Below, piece after piece: positions 17,747 to 24,775 of a stretch of DNA of 64,000 nt (the first letter of the stretch is position 1; every line of letters starts with the position of its first letter). Location: assembly GCF_046127645.1 (NCBI RefSeq), contig NZ_CP175919.1; one strand, 5' to 3'. The notes under the pieces are model-generated. The model was not told where the DNA came from and searched no databases. It saw only the letters and a program-made list of their open reading frames with translations. The translations under genes and the position numbers were made by a program. This DNA comes from Clostridium_F caseinilyticum. GTDB taxonomy: Bacteria > Bacillota > Clostridia > Clostridiales > Clostridiaceae.

Positions 17747-18286
17747 TTACCACTGTTCATAATGTATTATATCTTGTAATTTTTTTCTTGGCCTATCTTT
17801 AGGCGATTCATTTGGATATCCAAGTGTAATAATACTAACAACATATTTATCAGAAGGTATATTTAGAATTGGTCTTACTTCTTCTTGAATAAACCATGCA
17901 ACCCAACAAGTTCCTAAACCTAATTTCTCAGCAGAAAGTACTAAATGTTCTATGGCTATAGATGTATCTCTTATTATTTGCTTAAGCTCTGGTTGTGGGC
18001 TATTTTCATTCAATGATAATTCTACATCTTCTTTAATTCTAGAGCATATATCTGCAACACATACAATGAAAACTGGTGCATCCATCATCCATCCTTGATT
18101 ATGGGATACCTTAGCTAACTTTTCCCTAGTAATATCAGATTTTACCACAATAAAATGCCAAGGCTGTGTATTAGAACCAGATGGAGCAATTCTAGCACTT
18201 TCAATAAGCTGATCTATTTTCTCATCTTCAACAGGCTTATTTATATATTTTCGTATACTTCTTCTTGATCTTATTTCTTCAAACAT
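17747..18286 (-). CDS. Nitroreductase-family flavoprotein
   Basis: A 179-residue FMN-dependent NAD(P)H oxidoreductase. The FMN-binding N-terminal RSRRSIRKY and the block SARIAPSGSNTQPWHF are typical, as is the C-terminal TLGYPNESPKDRPRK. The physiological substrate is unknown. It is monocistronic. Its promoter contains a perfect 12-base palindrome just downstream of the -10 box, suggesting repressor control, possibly in response to quinones, nitro-compounds or redox stress. Confidence 0.9.
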   Translation of the reverse strand: MFEEIRSRRSIRKYINKPVEDEKIDQLIESARIAPSGSNTQPWHFIVVKSDITREKLAKVSHNQGWMMDAPVFIVCVADICSRIKEDVELSLNENSPQPELKQIIRDTSIAIEHLVLSAEKLGLGTCWVAWFIQEEVRPILNIPSDKYVVSIITLGYPNESPKDRPRKKLQDIIHYEQW

Positions 18287-18363
18287 ACTTCTATAAACCC
18301 CCTTTTCTATTTATATTATTTTTAGTTTATAATGTTATTCTAAAATACATATATTATTATTAC

Positions 18364-18387
18364 AAGTACGTACTTATTTGTATTATA
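18364..18387 (-). promoter_or_regulatory. Nitroreductase -10 box with palindromic operator AAGTACGTACTT
   Basis: On the minus strand TATAAT (18382-18387) is followed six bases later by the perfect palindrome AAGTACGTACTT (18364-18375), which would overlap the transcription start. This position is classic for repression. No clear -35 is present. The regulator is not in the window. Confidence 0.5.
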
Positions 18388-18420
18388 GTATCTAAAAATA
18401 TATATTGTATTGATAAACAG

Positions 18421-18545
18421 ATTTCTAAGCTTTAGAGGAAGTTTTTGCCCCCTAAGACTTAGAACTGATTATCCATGAACGTATCCACTCTTTACTCCCA
18501 CTTTGAATAATTTGCAGTATTATCGGGTAGTCATCAGATAATACT
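18421..18545. other. Structured intergenic element of unknown type
   Basis: A non-coding stretch of relatively high GC for this genome. It contains a stem TTCTAAG/CTTAGAA (18423-18429 with 18458-18464) with further internal pairing, and a perfect 9-bp stem AGTATTATC/GATAATACT (18516-18524 with 18537-18545). It could be a small RNA, a dispersed repeat or an insertion-element remnant. No ORF or known RNA family is recognised. Confidence 0.4.
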
Positions 18546-18574
18546 ATCTTTGAAATAAATTATTCTTTTAAAAA

Positions 18575-18620
18575 GGGCGTCCCAAAACAAAATTAAAGCT
18601 AATTTTATTTCGAGACACCC
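18575..18620. terminator. Strong hairpin terminator downstream of the PrdA-like gene pair
   Basis: A long imperfect stem from GGGCGTCCC to GAGACACCC with pairing through AAAATTA/TAATTTT, ending in a small loop. On the minus strand it is followed by TTTTTAAAAG. It ends the transcript of the gene at 18652-19413. Confidence 0.85.
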
Positions 18621-18651
18621 TTATATTTTATACATAATTCGCTTTTAGTAA

Positions 18652-19413
18652 TTATGACATGGCTCTTATTGCCCCATCTCTATATTGATTAGGAGTTAAA
18701 ACCATAGGCATATTACCTAAATCCATTATAGATTTACAGCCTATAAACCCTGCTGGTTCCTTTGGGAATACCCCTGTATCATACATACAACCTAATCCAG
18801 ATACTTGTTTTATTATTACAATCTTTTTTCTTCCTGGATTTATCTTATCCACATATTCATGAGTTTCATCACACAATGTATCACTCATATTTTTTAAATA
18901 TTTTCTTATTTCTTGAATTATTTTATCACAAACCCTATGTGATGCCATAATTCCTTCTCTATTTCTAGCTCCACCATTTTTTAGAGTTACATCTACATGT
19001 ATTATTATATCATCTTCAGCAGGAGTTCCATTTTTATTAAACTTAATCTGATCTTTTAATATGCCCTCTGAAGATCCAATATTAGCTGCTTGAAATCCAC
19101 CAATCTCTACTCCTGTTATCATAACAACTACACCTGTTAATACGTTTGTTATTCCCTCTCCTATCTTACCTTCAACTTTAGTGGCTATAGGGAAAATATC
19201 CAAAACAGAATTTATAAACATATCATGATTATCTGGATATATTATCTTAATCTTTAAATTTTCAATTATATTTTCTTTTCCTAAAGCACTGACTCCAATA
19301 TTCTTTCTTAAATATAACATACCATTCTCTATTTTAGCTTCTTCTCCAAACAAAACTTTGTTTATATGAAAGCTTTTTATAACAAGACTGTTTAATTTTA
19401 TTTTATCTTTCAT
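18652..19413 (-). CDS. Paralogue of the N-terminal (large) part of PrdA (PrdD/PrdE-type protein)
   Basis: 253 residues homologous to PrdA residues ~150-402. Shared blocks include FPIATKVEGKIGEGITNVLTG, SEGIL, REGIMASHRVCDKIIQEIRK and the end PMVLTPNQYRDGAIRAMS. It stops exactly at the residue matching PrdA Thr402, just before the cysteine that becomes the pyruvoyl group. Proline reductase clusters carry small PrdA relatives called PrdD and PrdE; which name applies to which half could not be settled here. Its role in maturation or structure is unproven. The start is ATG 19413, since the GTG at 19422 lies inside GAGGTG. It follows its partner gene by 73 bases. Confidence 0.85.
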   Translation of the reverse strand: MKDKIKLNSLVIKSFHINKVLFGEEAKIENGMLYLRKNIGVSALGKENIIENLKIKIIYPDNHDMFINSVLDIFPIATKVEGKIGEGITNVLTGVVVMITGVEIGGFQAANIGSSEGILKDQIKFNKNGTPAEDDIIIHVDVTLKNGGARNREGIMASHRVCDKIIQEIRKYLKNMSDTLCDETHEYVDKINPGRKKIVIIKQVSGLGCMYDTGVFPKEPAGFIGCKSIMDLGNMPMVLTPNQYRDGAIRAMS

Positions 19414-19486
19414 ATATTTCACCTCAACTTTAAATATTAAATTTGTTTTAGGTAAAATTATTTTACATTTTAGATATATTCAATTT

Positions 19487-19957
19487 TTATTTATTATTTC
19501 TTCTCATTTTTAATTTTAGGAGGGCTAAAGCTTTTATAGCATCAAGTTCTACCACACTATTTTCGCCTACAACTTCTGTTTCGATTCCTTCAGCAGTTTT
19601 ATTAAAATCAATTATAGTATCCATATATTTATTTGTAACAACAAATGAGGCTTGATTTCCTACAAAACTCATGCCTACTACTGGAATTTCTTTTTTCCCT
19701 ATTTCTTGAATAACTGTAGCAAAATCTACATGACTATTTCCCCAGCTATCTATAGAAACTATAACACCATCAGCTCGCATGGCTTCTGCTAAATCCGCTC
19801 CTCTTTCAGCAACAAATGTCTTGTCTGAAACCACTTCCGGGGTTCCTTCCACTATAATACCTAAAAGATCTACTTCTTCATCCTTTGACACTACACTTAA
19901 TAAAGGATCTCTAAAATGATGAAGAGTAGTTTCTTCAGTAGATGGACCAATTCCCAT
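19487..19957 (-). CDS. Paralogue of the C-terminal (small) part of PrdA (PrdD/PrdE-type protein)
   Basis: 156 residues homologous to PrdA from residue 402 onward: MGIGPSTEETTLHHFRDPLL aligns with the PrdA block TCIGPASKEDTRHYF. The start Met replaces Thr402 and Gly2 replaces the pyruvoyl-forming Cys403. Further shared blocks are DKTFVAERGADLAEAMRADGVIVS, GNSHVDFATVIQEIGK and VGNQASFVVTNKYMD. The start is ATG 19957 behind AAGGAGGAG; the frame can be extended upstream but without a binding site. It is encoded upstream of the N-terminal-half paralogue, the reverse of their order in PrdA, and has its own promoter. Confidence 0.85.
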   Translation of the reverse strand: MGIGPSTEETTLHHFRDPLLSVVSKDEEVDLLGIIVEGTPEVVSDKTFVAERGADLAEAMRADGVIVSIDSWGNSHVDFATVIQEIGKKEIPVVGMSFVGNQASFVVTNKYMDTIIDFNKTAEGIETEVVGENSVVELDAIKALALLKLKMRRNNK

Positions 19958-20009
19958 ATGATCTCTCCTCCTTATAGTGTTATATTTATTTAAACTAGTA
20001 ATCATAATT

Positions 20010-20037
20010 TTTATATTTATTGGATTTCTATAGTCAA
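20010..20037 (-). promoter_or_regulatory. Sigma-A-type promoter of the PrdA-like gene pair
   Basis: Minus-strand TTGACT (20032-20037), a 16-base spacer and TATAAA (20010-20015), 53 bases upstream of the ATG at 19957. It lies just after the prdB terminator. Confidence 0.55.
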
Positions 20038-20077
20038 CAAAAATACTAAGTAGCAAATAAAAAATTTATCTTTTTAA

Positions 20078-20107
20078 AAAGCACTAGATCTAAAAATCTA
20101 GTGCTTT
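20078..20107 (-). terminator. Terminator after prdB
   Basis: A 12-bp perfect stem (AAAGCACTAGAT/ATCTAGTGCTTT) with a 6-base loop, followed on the minus strand by TTTTTAAAAAG. It separates prdC-prdA-prdB from the two PrdA paralogues. Confidence 0.85.
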
Positions 20108-20136
20108 CTAAAATTATTAATTTTGCTTTCTATATT

Positions 20137-20862
20137 TTAAACGTTATGTCTGTATTCATATGGTAACATGATTAATTCACCAAAGTTTTGCATTTTTGTC
20201 ATAGCATTTAATGAATCCTTTAATATAGCAGTTTGCATTTCTACATTGTTTGGTTCTCCAGCATTAGATCCTATTGGAACATGAGCTGCTGCTATACGTG
20301 GTGCACCTTGTTGCTTTGCAATTGGTGGTAATGCAGCAACTATAATTGTAGATATCCCTACAGATTCTATTGCTCTTTGAACTATTGTAGCAGATCTATG
20401 ACAAGTTCCACAACCTCCTGTTAAAAGAACTATATCTACACCCTCATCTTTAAATATTTTAGCAATAGCTGGGCCAGTTTCTTCTCTAAATTTTTGAACA
20501 TTTCCACCGCCGCCCATGAATCCAATTAATACAGGGGATACACTTCCTATAAATCCTTCTTTAGCCAATTCATGTAATCTATCTATTGGAAGCATTGCAT
20601 TTACGTCTTTATTAATATCACTATTATCGAATCCACCATGTGTAACCATTAATTCTGAAGATGGTGTATCACTAGGTATTATTCTATATGTGAAATCTCC
20701 AGCTGTTTTGAAAGGTTCTTGTGTTTTTATATGAATTCCTCCAGCTGTTGCAAATCCAACTTTACAATCTTTTAATGCTTTTGTAAGTGGTGCCCAAACT
20801 GGTGGTGGTGTAACCGGTGCATAAACTTCAGATTTCATTCCTTTTGCAGTTGTTAAATTCAT
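20137..20862 (-). CDS. prdB: D-proline reductase, PrdB subunit (cysteine form)
   Basis: 241 residues, the catalytic subunit of D-proline reductase, which reduces D-proline to 5-aminovalerate in Stickland fermentation. The active-site block is GGCGTCHRSATIVQ with Cys151 and Cys154. In the characterised enzyme of C. sticklandii, and in C. difficile, the second position is selenocysteine (UGA). Here the codon is TGT, so this is a CxxC instead of CxxU version and needs no selenocysteine insertion. Other blocks (GGIHIKTQEPF, VTHGGFDN, GFMGGGGNV) are family-typical. Start ATG behind AGGAGGAG. A terminator follows 30 bases after the stop. Confidence 0.95.
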   Translation of the reverse strand: MNLTTAKGMKSEVYAPVTPPPVWAPLTKALKDCKVGFATAGGIHIKTQEPFKTAGDFTYRIIPSDTPSSELMVTHGGFDNSDINKDVNAMLPIDRLHELAKEGFIGSVSPVLIGFMGGGGNVQKFREETGPAIAKIFKDEGVDIVLLTGGCGTCHRSATIVQRAIESVGISTIIVAALPPIAKQQGAPRIAAAHVPIGSNAGEPNNVEMQTAILKDSLNAMTKMQNFGELIMLPYEYRHNV

Positions 20863-20888
20863 CTTATAATCTCCTCCTGTTTATATAT

Positions 20889-21080
20889 TTATTTTAATAC
20901 CTTAGCATAGCTGATATATATTTCCACTTGATCATCAATTTCTAGTTTTTTATCTGTGAAAACGGATCTTAAAGGTAAATGAACAATACCCATTTTCCCT
21001 TTTAACTCTATCTTTGCACTCATCTCTGTTATTTGTACAATTCTCCCAGTAACTAATTTAGGTGTTATCTCTACTTCCAT
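20889..21080 (-). CDS. Small proline-reductase-cluster protein
   Basis: 63 residues (MEVEITPKLVTGRIVQITEMSA...), between prdA and prdB. The composition suggests a small beta-barrel, with alternating hydrophobic strands such as KIELKGKMGIVHLPLRSVF and QVEIYISYAKVLK. Small proteins of this kind recur at this position in clostridial prd clusters; their function is unknown. The ATG at 21080 follows the prdA stop by only a few bases, so it is probably translationally coupled. The conserved position argues that it is real despite its size. Confidence 0.75.
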   Translation of the reverse strand: MEVEITPKLVTGRIVQITEMSAKIELKGKMGIVHLPLRSVFTDKKLEIDDQVEIYISYAKVLK

Positions 21081-21082
21081 AA

Positions 21083-22828
21083 TTATTTAATTACTCCATC
21101 TGCTATTTTTTGATTTTCATCTATTACTTCTTGACTCCATTTACGATCTGCTGGTTCTATTTCAACTCCTGCTATTTTATTTTTAAGCATAAGAACAGCA
21201 CGTTTTGCATCATCTGCAGTTATTGTGTTTTCACCTAAAAGTTCTGATTCAAATCCACCCTTGTCTTTATTTACTTCTATCATTGCATCCATATACTTAT
21301 TACCTACAACTAGTTGTCCTTGGTAAGCTGCATAAGTTACACCTACAACATTGATTCCACGCTTTCCGATTTCTTCTATGTTGTATGAAAAATCAATATG
21401 GTTATTTCCAAATCCTTCTGTAGTTACTATAGCTCCATCTAGCTTCATAGTATCTGTCATTGCACCTAATCTCTTAGATACAAATGCTTTTTCATCATTT
21501 ACTTGAGGACTTCCTATAAATGCAACACCTACAATATCTAATTCTTCATCTGCTGCAAGTGATTCTAGTATTGGTTCTCTAAAATAATGTCTTGTATCTT
21601 CTTTTGATGCTGGTCCTATACAAGTAAGTGCATGTATTCCACCATCTCTTACTTCATTTACAGATAATACAACAGGCACGTTTCCAAGGTCAACGTTTTG
21701 TCTTCCTCCATGCACTCCTGCTGGTTCTGTAGGTAACATTACATTATCATGCATTGCTCCTTGTCCCATTATTTCTTTAACAAGAAGTACACGTGGTCTT
21801 CCATGTCTCTTTACTTGGTTAAATGTTTCTTCTTTTTCTGCTTCTGAAGCTGGAGTTTGTTTTAATACTTTTCTTATTTCTTGAATGATTACATCGCAAG
21901 CTTTATGTGCTGCATAAGGTCCTCTTCTTTCCATTCCTGTTTTATCTTGAATAATAGCATGAACTCTTACTATAATATCATCTGGATCTGGGCAACCTGG
22001 TTTCCCATATATTATTTTTTCATCAAGATATCCTTCGCAAGAACCAAATTCATGTACTTGTAATCCTGCTTCATCTACTCCTGTAAGCATAAATACCATG
22101 CCATTTAATATATGAGTAATTCCTTCGCCTAAGTTTCCTTCTACTTTTGTAGCTACTGGAATAACATCCATTATTGTATTAGAATACACATGTCTATTGT
22201 CAGGAGTAATTATATCCATTTCTAATTTTTTTACAAGAGGATCTGCTTTTAGTGCTTCTTTACAAAGTTCTTCTTTTATAGTTAACACACCATTTTTGAA
22301 AGAAGTTTCTTTACCAAGTTCTACTTTTTTAACAGCAAATTCTCTCTTTTTTAATGTACTAACGATTTCATCTTCTATTTTTTCAGTTATTCCCTCTGAT
22401 GAACCTATATTGCCACCATTAAATGCTCCTACTGGGAACTCAAGATTTACACCATTCATTTGATCAACTGTTAAACGAACAATGCCACTACTGCATTGGG
22501 TTACCTTATTGGCAGATATGTTTTCCACTTTATCCCCTCCATTTTGAACTTTATTATTTTCCTCTTTTGCCTCTTCAACTATTCCCTCTAAGAGATCAGC
22601 TGTAAGAGGAGTAAGTCCATCAATATCTTTAAGTAATTTTGCTCCTATTACTTGTCCAATATTTAATACATTTGATGGTATCTCTACTAATCCAGAATCC
22701 TCTAGGTCTGGTAATATATTTGGATCTTCAAGTTCTCCTGGACCAATTATTGTTCCCTTTGTAGTACGGCAACAAACAATTGCTGGATCTTTTTTGTGTT
22801 GGTTAACTGTTTCATTTGTAATAGACAT
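21083..22828 (-). CDS. prdA: D-proline reductase proprotein PrdA
   Basis: 581 residues. PrdA is made as a proprotein and self-cleaves before a cysteine that becomes the N-terminal pyruvoyl cofactor binding D-proline. The junction is visible as RDGGIHALT-CIGPASKE, i.e. cleavage between Thr402 and Cys403. The upstream part (residues ~1-150, CCRTTKGTIIGPGELEDPN...) precedes the glycine-reductase component B-like region (MDVIPVATKVEGNLGEGITH, YAAHKACDVIIQEIRK). Start ATG behind AGGAGGAAG. It is located between prdC (105 bases upstream) and the small gene. Length and junction agree with the known enzyme. Confidence 0.95.
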   Translation of the reverse strand: MSITNETVNQHKKDPAIVCCRTTKGTIIGPGELEDPNILPDLEDSGLVEIPSNVLNIGQVIGAKLLKDIDGLTPLTADLLEGIVEEAKEENNKVQNGGDKVENISANKVTQCSSGIVRLTVDQMNGVNLEFPVGAFNGGNIGSSEGITEKIEDEIVSTLKKREFAVKKVELGKETSFKNGVLTIKEELCKEALKADPLVKKLEMDIITPDNRHVYSNTIMDVIPVATKVEGNLGEGITHILNGMVFMLTGVDEAGLQVHEFGSCEGYLDEKIIYGKPGCPDPDDIIVRVHAIIQDKTGMERRGPYAAHKACDVIIQEIRKVLKQTPASEAEKEETFNQVKRHGRPRVLLVKEIMGQGAMHDNVMLPTEPAGVHGGRQNVDLGNVPVVLSVNEVRDGGIHALTCIGPASKEDTRHYFREPILESLAADEELDIVGVAFIGSPQVNDEKAFVSKRLGAMTDTMKLDGAIVTTEGFGNNHIDFSYNIEEIGKRGINVVGVTYAAYQGQLVVGNKYMDAMIEVNKDKGGFESELLGENTITADDAKRAVLMLKNKIAGVEIEPADRKWSQEVIDENQKIADGVIK

Positions 22829-22889
22829 ATACTTCCTCCTGTTATACTACTATTTTTTCTTGATAAATCGAATTTTTATATTGAACAAA

Positions 22890-22905
22890 GCACAAAGCTT
22901 TGTGC
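22890..22905. repeat. Perfect 16-base palindrome between prdC and prdA
   Basis: GCACAAAGCTTTGTGC reads identically on both strands. It lies 61 bases before the prdA start. No T-tract follows, so it is more likely a processing hairpin or a protein site than a terminator. Confidence 0.4.
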
Positions 22906-22933
22906 AAAACTTAATTAAATATTTGTATTATTT

Positions 22934-24220
22934 TTATTTTAATCTACGAATTAATGGTTGATTTACAGTACGCATTACATGATCTGTAAGATGATAAACA
23001 GGCATCTTTAATTTAGGTGCAACACACATAACTGTATTAGTACAATCACTGCAATTACTTATTAAAACAACCTCTGCACCACTCTTTTTTAATTTAAGAA
23101 TTTTCTCAGCTTGGCCTGGACAATTTCCAGGATTTTCACATTTTAAGCTTCCTTTAATCTCTACAGCTTGTTTACACTTCTCTACGCCTACTACATTGGC
23201 TCCCATATTAGTAGCTATTTCCCTTAATCTATTTTCATTACCTCCACAGGCACATACCAATAATCCCATATTTCTAATTTCTTTTAAAAATGGCATAGTT
23301 ACTATTATTCCACCACTTGTTTTTGTAATAGGTTCATCTATTTGAGCACTACGTCCTGTAAAAGGACCTCCAATAATTATTTCCCCATATTCACCATCTA
23401 TACCACCTGCTGCTTCTATAAGTTCTCTTACAGTTGTGCCTATAGGTACATTCATGAATACTTGAGATTCTAATCCATTTTTTAATTTCCCTACTACAGT
23501 AATATTTTTACTTATAACTGGTTTTTTTAATTCTACTGCTTCAGCAATTTTAGCCAAAGTCTCTACATTAGAGACAACAGCATTAGCTTCCAATGGTAAT
23601 TGACTTGGATCAAGTAATTTTCCAAGAACCTCTCTAATTATTGCTCTTTCCTCACCCATAGGATACATATCAGGTAGTTCCACTATTTGAATATTGCTAT
23701 CTTTTATTACATTCTTAAGTGAAGAAATAACTTTAACATTTTTAGATTTTATTGCAAAAATCCCTTTACTAGCATGTACTGCTTCCATAGCATAACATAG
23801 CCCCTTATAAATAAGTTCTGGTTCATTAATAATTTGATTTATATTGTGAGCCAATAAAGGTTCACATTCTACAGCATTAGCAATAACTACTCCGCCATTT
23901 AAATCAACATCCATTTTAATATGAGTAGGAAATCCTGCTCCCCCCATGCCTACTACCCCAGCAGCCTGAATTAAATCCAATATATTATTGCTACTTTCCA
24001 AAGGTTTAAATTCATCTTTTTGTACTTCATCTGCTTCTATAATTATTTCATTTCCATCAATACTTTTAATTATTCCACTTACACTAGCATGTATATTGGC
24101 TCCCATGCCTTCTGGAATAGCTACTAAAGTGCCTTTCTCTACTCTATCCCCTTGCTTAACAACTGGCTTGTTAACTCTTCCTATATGTTGCTTTAATAAA
24201 ATAGGATATAGTTTCTGCAA
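22934..24220 (-). CDS. prdC: PrdC, RnfC-like electron-transfer protein of proline reductase
   Basis: 428 residues related to RnfC. The N-terminal part has a lipoyl-like barrel (GRVNKPVVKQGDRVEKGTLVAIPEG), followed by the NADH/FMN-type site AAGVVGMGGAGFPTHIK and NAVECEPLLAHN. Cysteine motifs lie at the C-terminal side (VCACGGNEN, CENPGNCPG, NCSDCTNTVMC). PrdC is proposed to pass electrons to proline reductase, linking it to membrane energy conservation via Rnf. The start is TTG 24220; the GTG at 24229 lies inside GGGGGTG. It is the first gene of the prd operon behind a sigma-54-type promoter. PrdR and proline racemase are not in the window. Confidence 0.92.
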   Translation of the reverse strand: MQKLYPILLKQHIGRVNKPVVKQGDRVEKGTLVAIPEGMGANIHASVSGIIKSIDGNEIIIEADEVQKDEFKPLESSNNILDLIQAAGVVGMGGAGFPTHIKMDVDLNGGVVIANAVECEPLLAHNINQIINEPELIYKGLCYAMEAVHASKGIFAIKSKNVKVISSLKNVIKDSNIQIVELPDMYPMGEERAIIREVLGKLLDPSQLPLEANAVVSNVETLAKIAEAVELKKPVISKNITVVGKLKNGLESQVFMNVPIGTTVRELIEAAGGIDGEYGEIIIGGPFTGRSAQIDEPITKTSGGIIVTMPFLKEIRNMGLLVCACGGNENRLREIATNMGANVVGVEKCKQAVEIKGSLKCENPGNCPGQAEKILKLKKSGAEVVLISNCSDCTNTVMCVAPKLKMPVYHLTDHVMRTVNQPLIRRLK

Positions 24221-24322
24221 AATATACACCCCCTTGTTTTCATAAGTTAATTAAGTAATTTATACCTTATAATTAGCTATTAATATTTATAATTTAATAA
24301 TTTTTCTCTCAACATATGTTTA

Positions 24323-24339
24323 AGCAATAATTATGCCAA
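24323..24339 (-). promoter_or_regulatory. Sigma-54-type (-24/-12) promoter of the prd operon
   Basis: Minus strand TTGGCATAATTATTGCT has the GG and GC dinucleotides exactly 10 bases apart, as sigma-54 promoters require (consensus TGGCAC-N5-TTGCW). It lies about 103 bases upstream of the prdC start. The -24 element overlaps an AATTATGC/GCATAATT inverted repeat (24329-24350). In C. difficile the sigma-54 activator PrdR controls prd genes. Confidence 0.7.
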
Positions 24340-24453
24340 TATGCATAATTATGTAGATTCCTGTATTTTCCTCACGTAAATAAGAAAAAATAAAATTAAT
24401 ATGTTAAAAATTCAACACATTTTTACCAATATATACATTACATTCTTTTTTGT

Positions 24454-24463
24454 ACCAATTGGT
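24454..24463. promoter_or_regulatory. Candidate upstream activator site ACCAATTGGT
   Basis: A perfect 10-base palindrome with extended imperfect symmetry (TGTACCAATTGGTGTA), about 115 bases upstream of the sigma-54 -24 element. This is the usual distance for an enhancer site. A second TACCAAT half-site occurs near 24424. Binding by PrdR is inference. Confidence 0.35.
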
Positions 24464-24775
24464 GTATAATGCTTAACAAAGTAAATATTATTTTCTGACA
24501 CAGCTGTTAACTTTTTAAAAATTTTAACTATTCATAAAATTAGTTTATACCCTAGTTTAATTGCTATAAATATATATTATAACGAACTTCTACTTTACGA
24601 ATTTTTTAATTTTTTTATTATTCCACTAATTTTATATTGAAAATCCCATTCTAATAATTGTTATTTTTTTATCATTAATTATCTAAAATTAGAAAGAAAA
24701 TGTTTGCAGAAAAAATTATTTAAATATAAAATGGTTAGTATAATATACTATAATTTATATTAGGAGATGAGAGTT

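Larger units (their letters stand above)
24221..24775. other. Divergent intergenic region between prdC and the yjjI-like gene
   Basis: About 550 bases with no credible gene. It contains the sigma-54-type prd promoter (24323-24339), the ACCAATTGGT palindrome (24454-24463) and, toward the right end, TTGCAG/TAAAAT and TATAAT-like elements suited to transcribe the glycyl-radical enzyme gene. Confidence 0.5.

Noticed and set aside
19413..19422. Upstream start codons that lengthen several genes (also at 1193, 9359, 24229, 24767, 44586, 46781, 48518)
   Set aside because: Each of these GTG, TTG or ATG codons lies within or directly next to the gene's own Shine-Dalgarno sequence, so the next properly spaced start was used.
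18652..19957. Frameshifted or broken prdA pseudogene
   Set aside because: The two halves are in reversed order, each has its own strong ribosome binding site, intact frame and family-typical length, and a complete prdA lies 1 kb away; this is a gene pair rather than decay.
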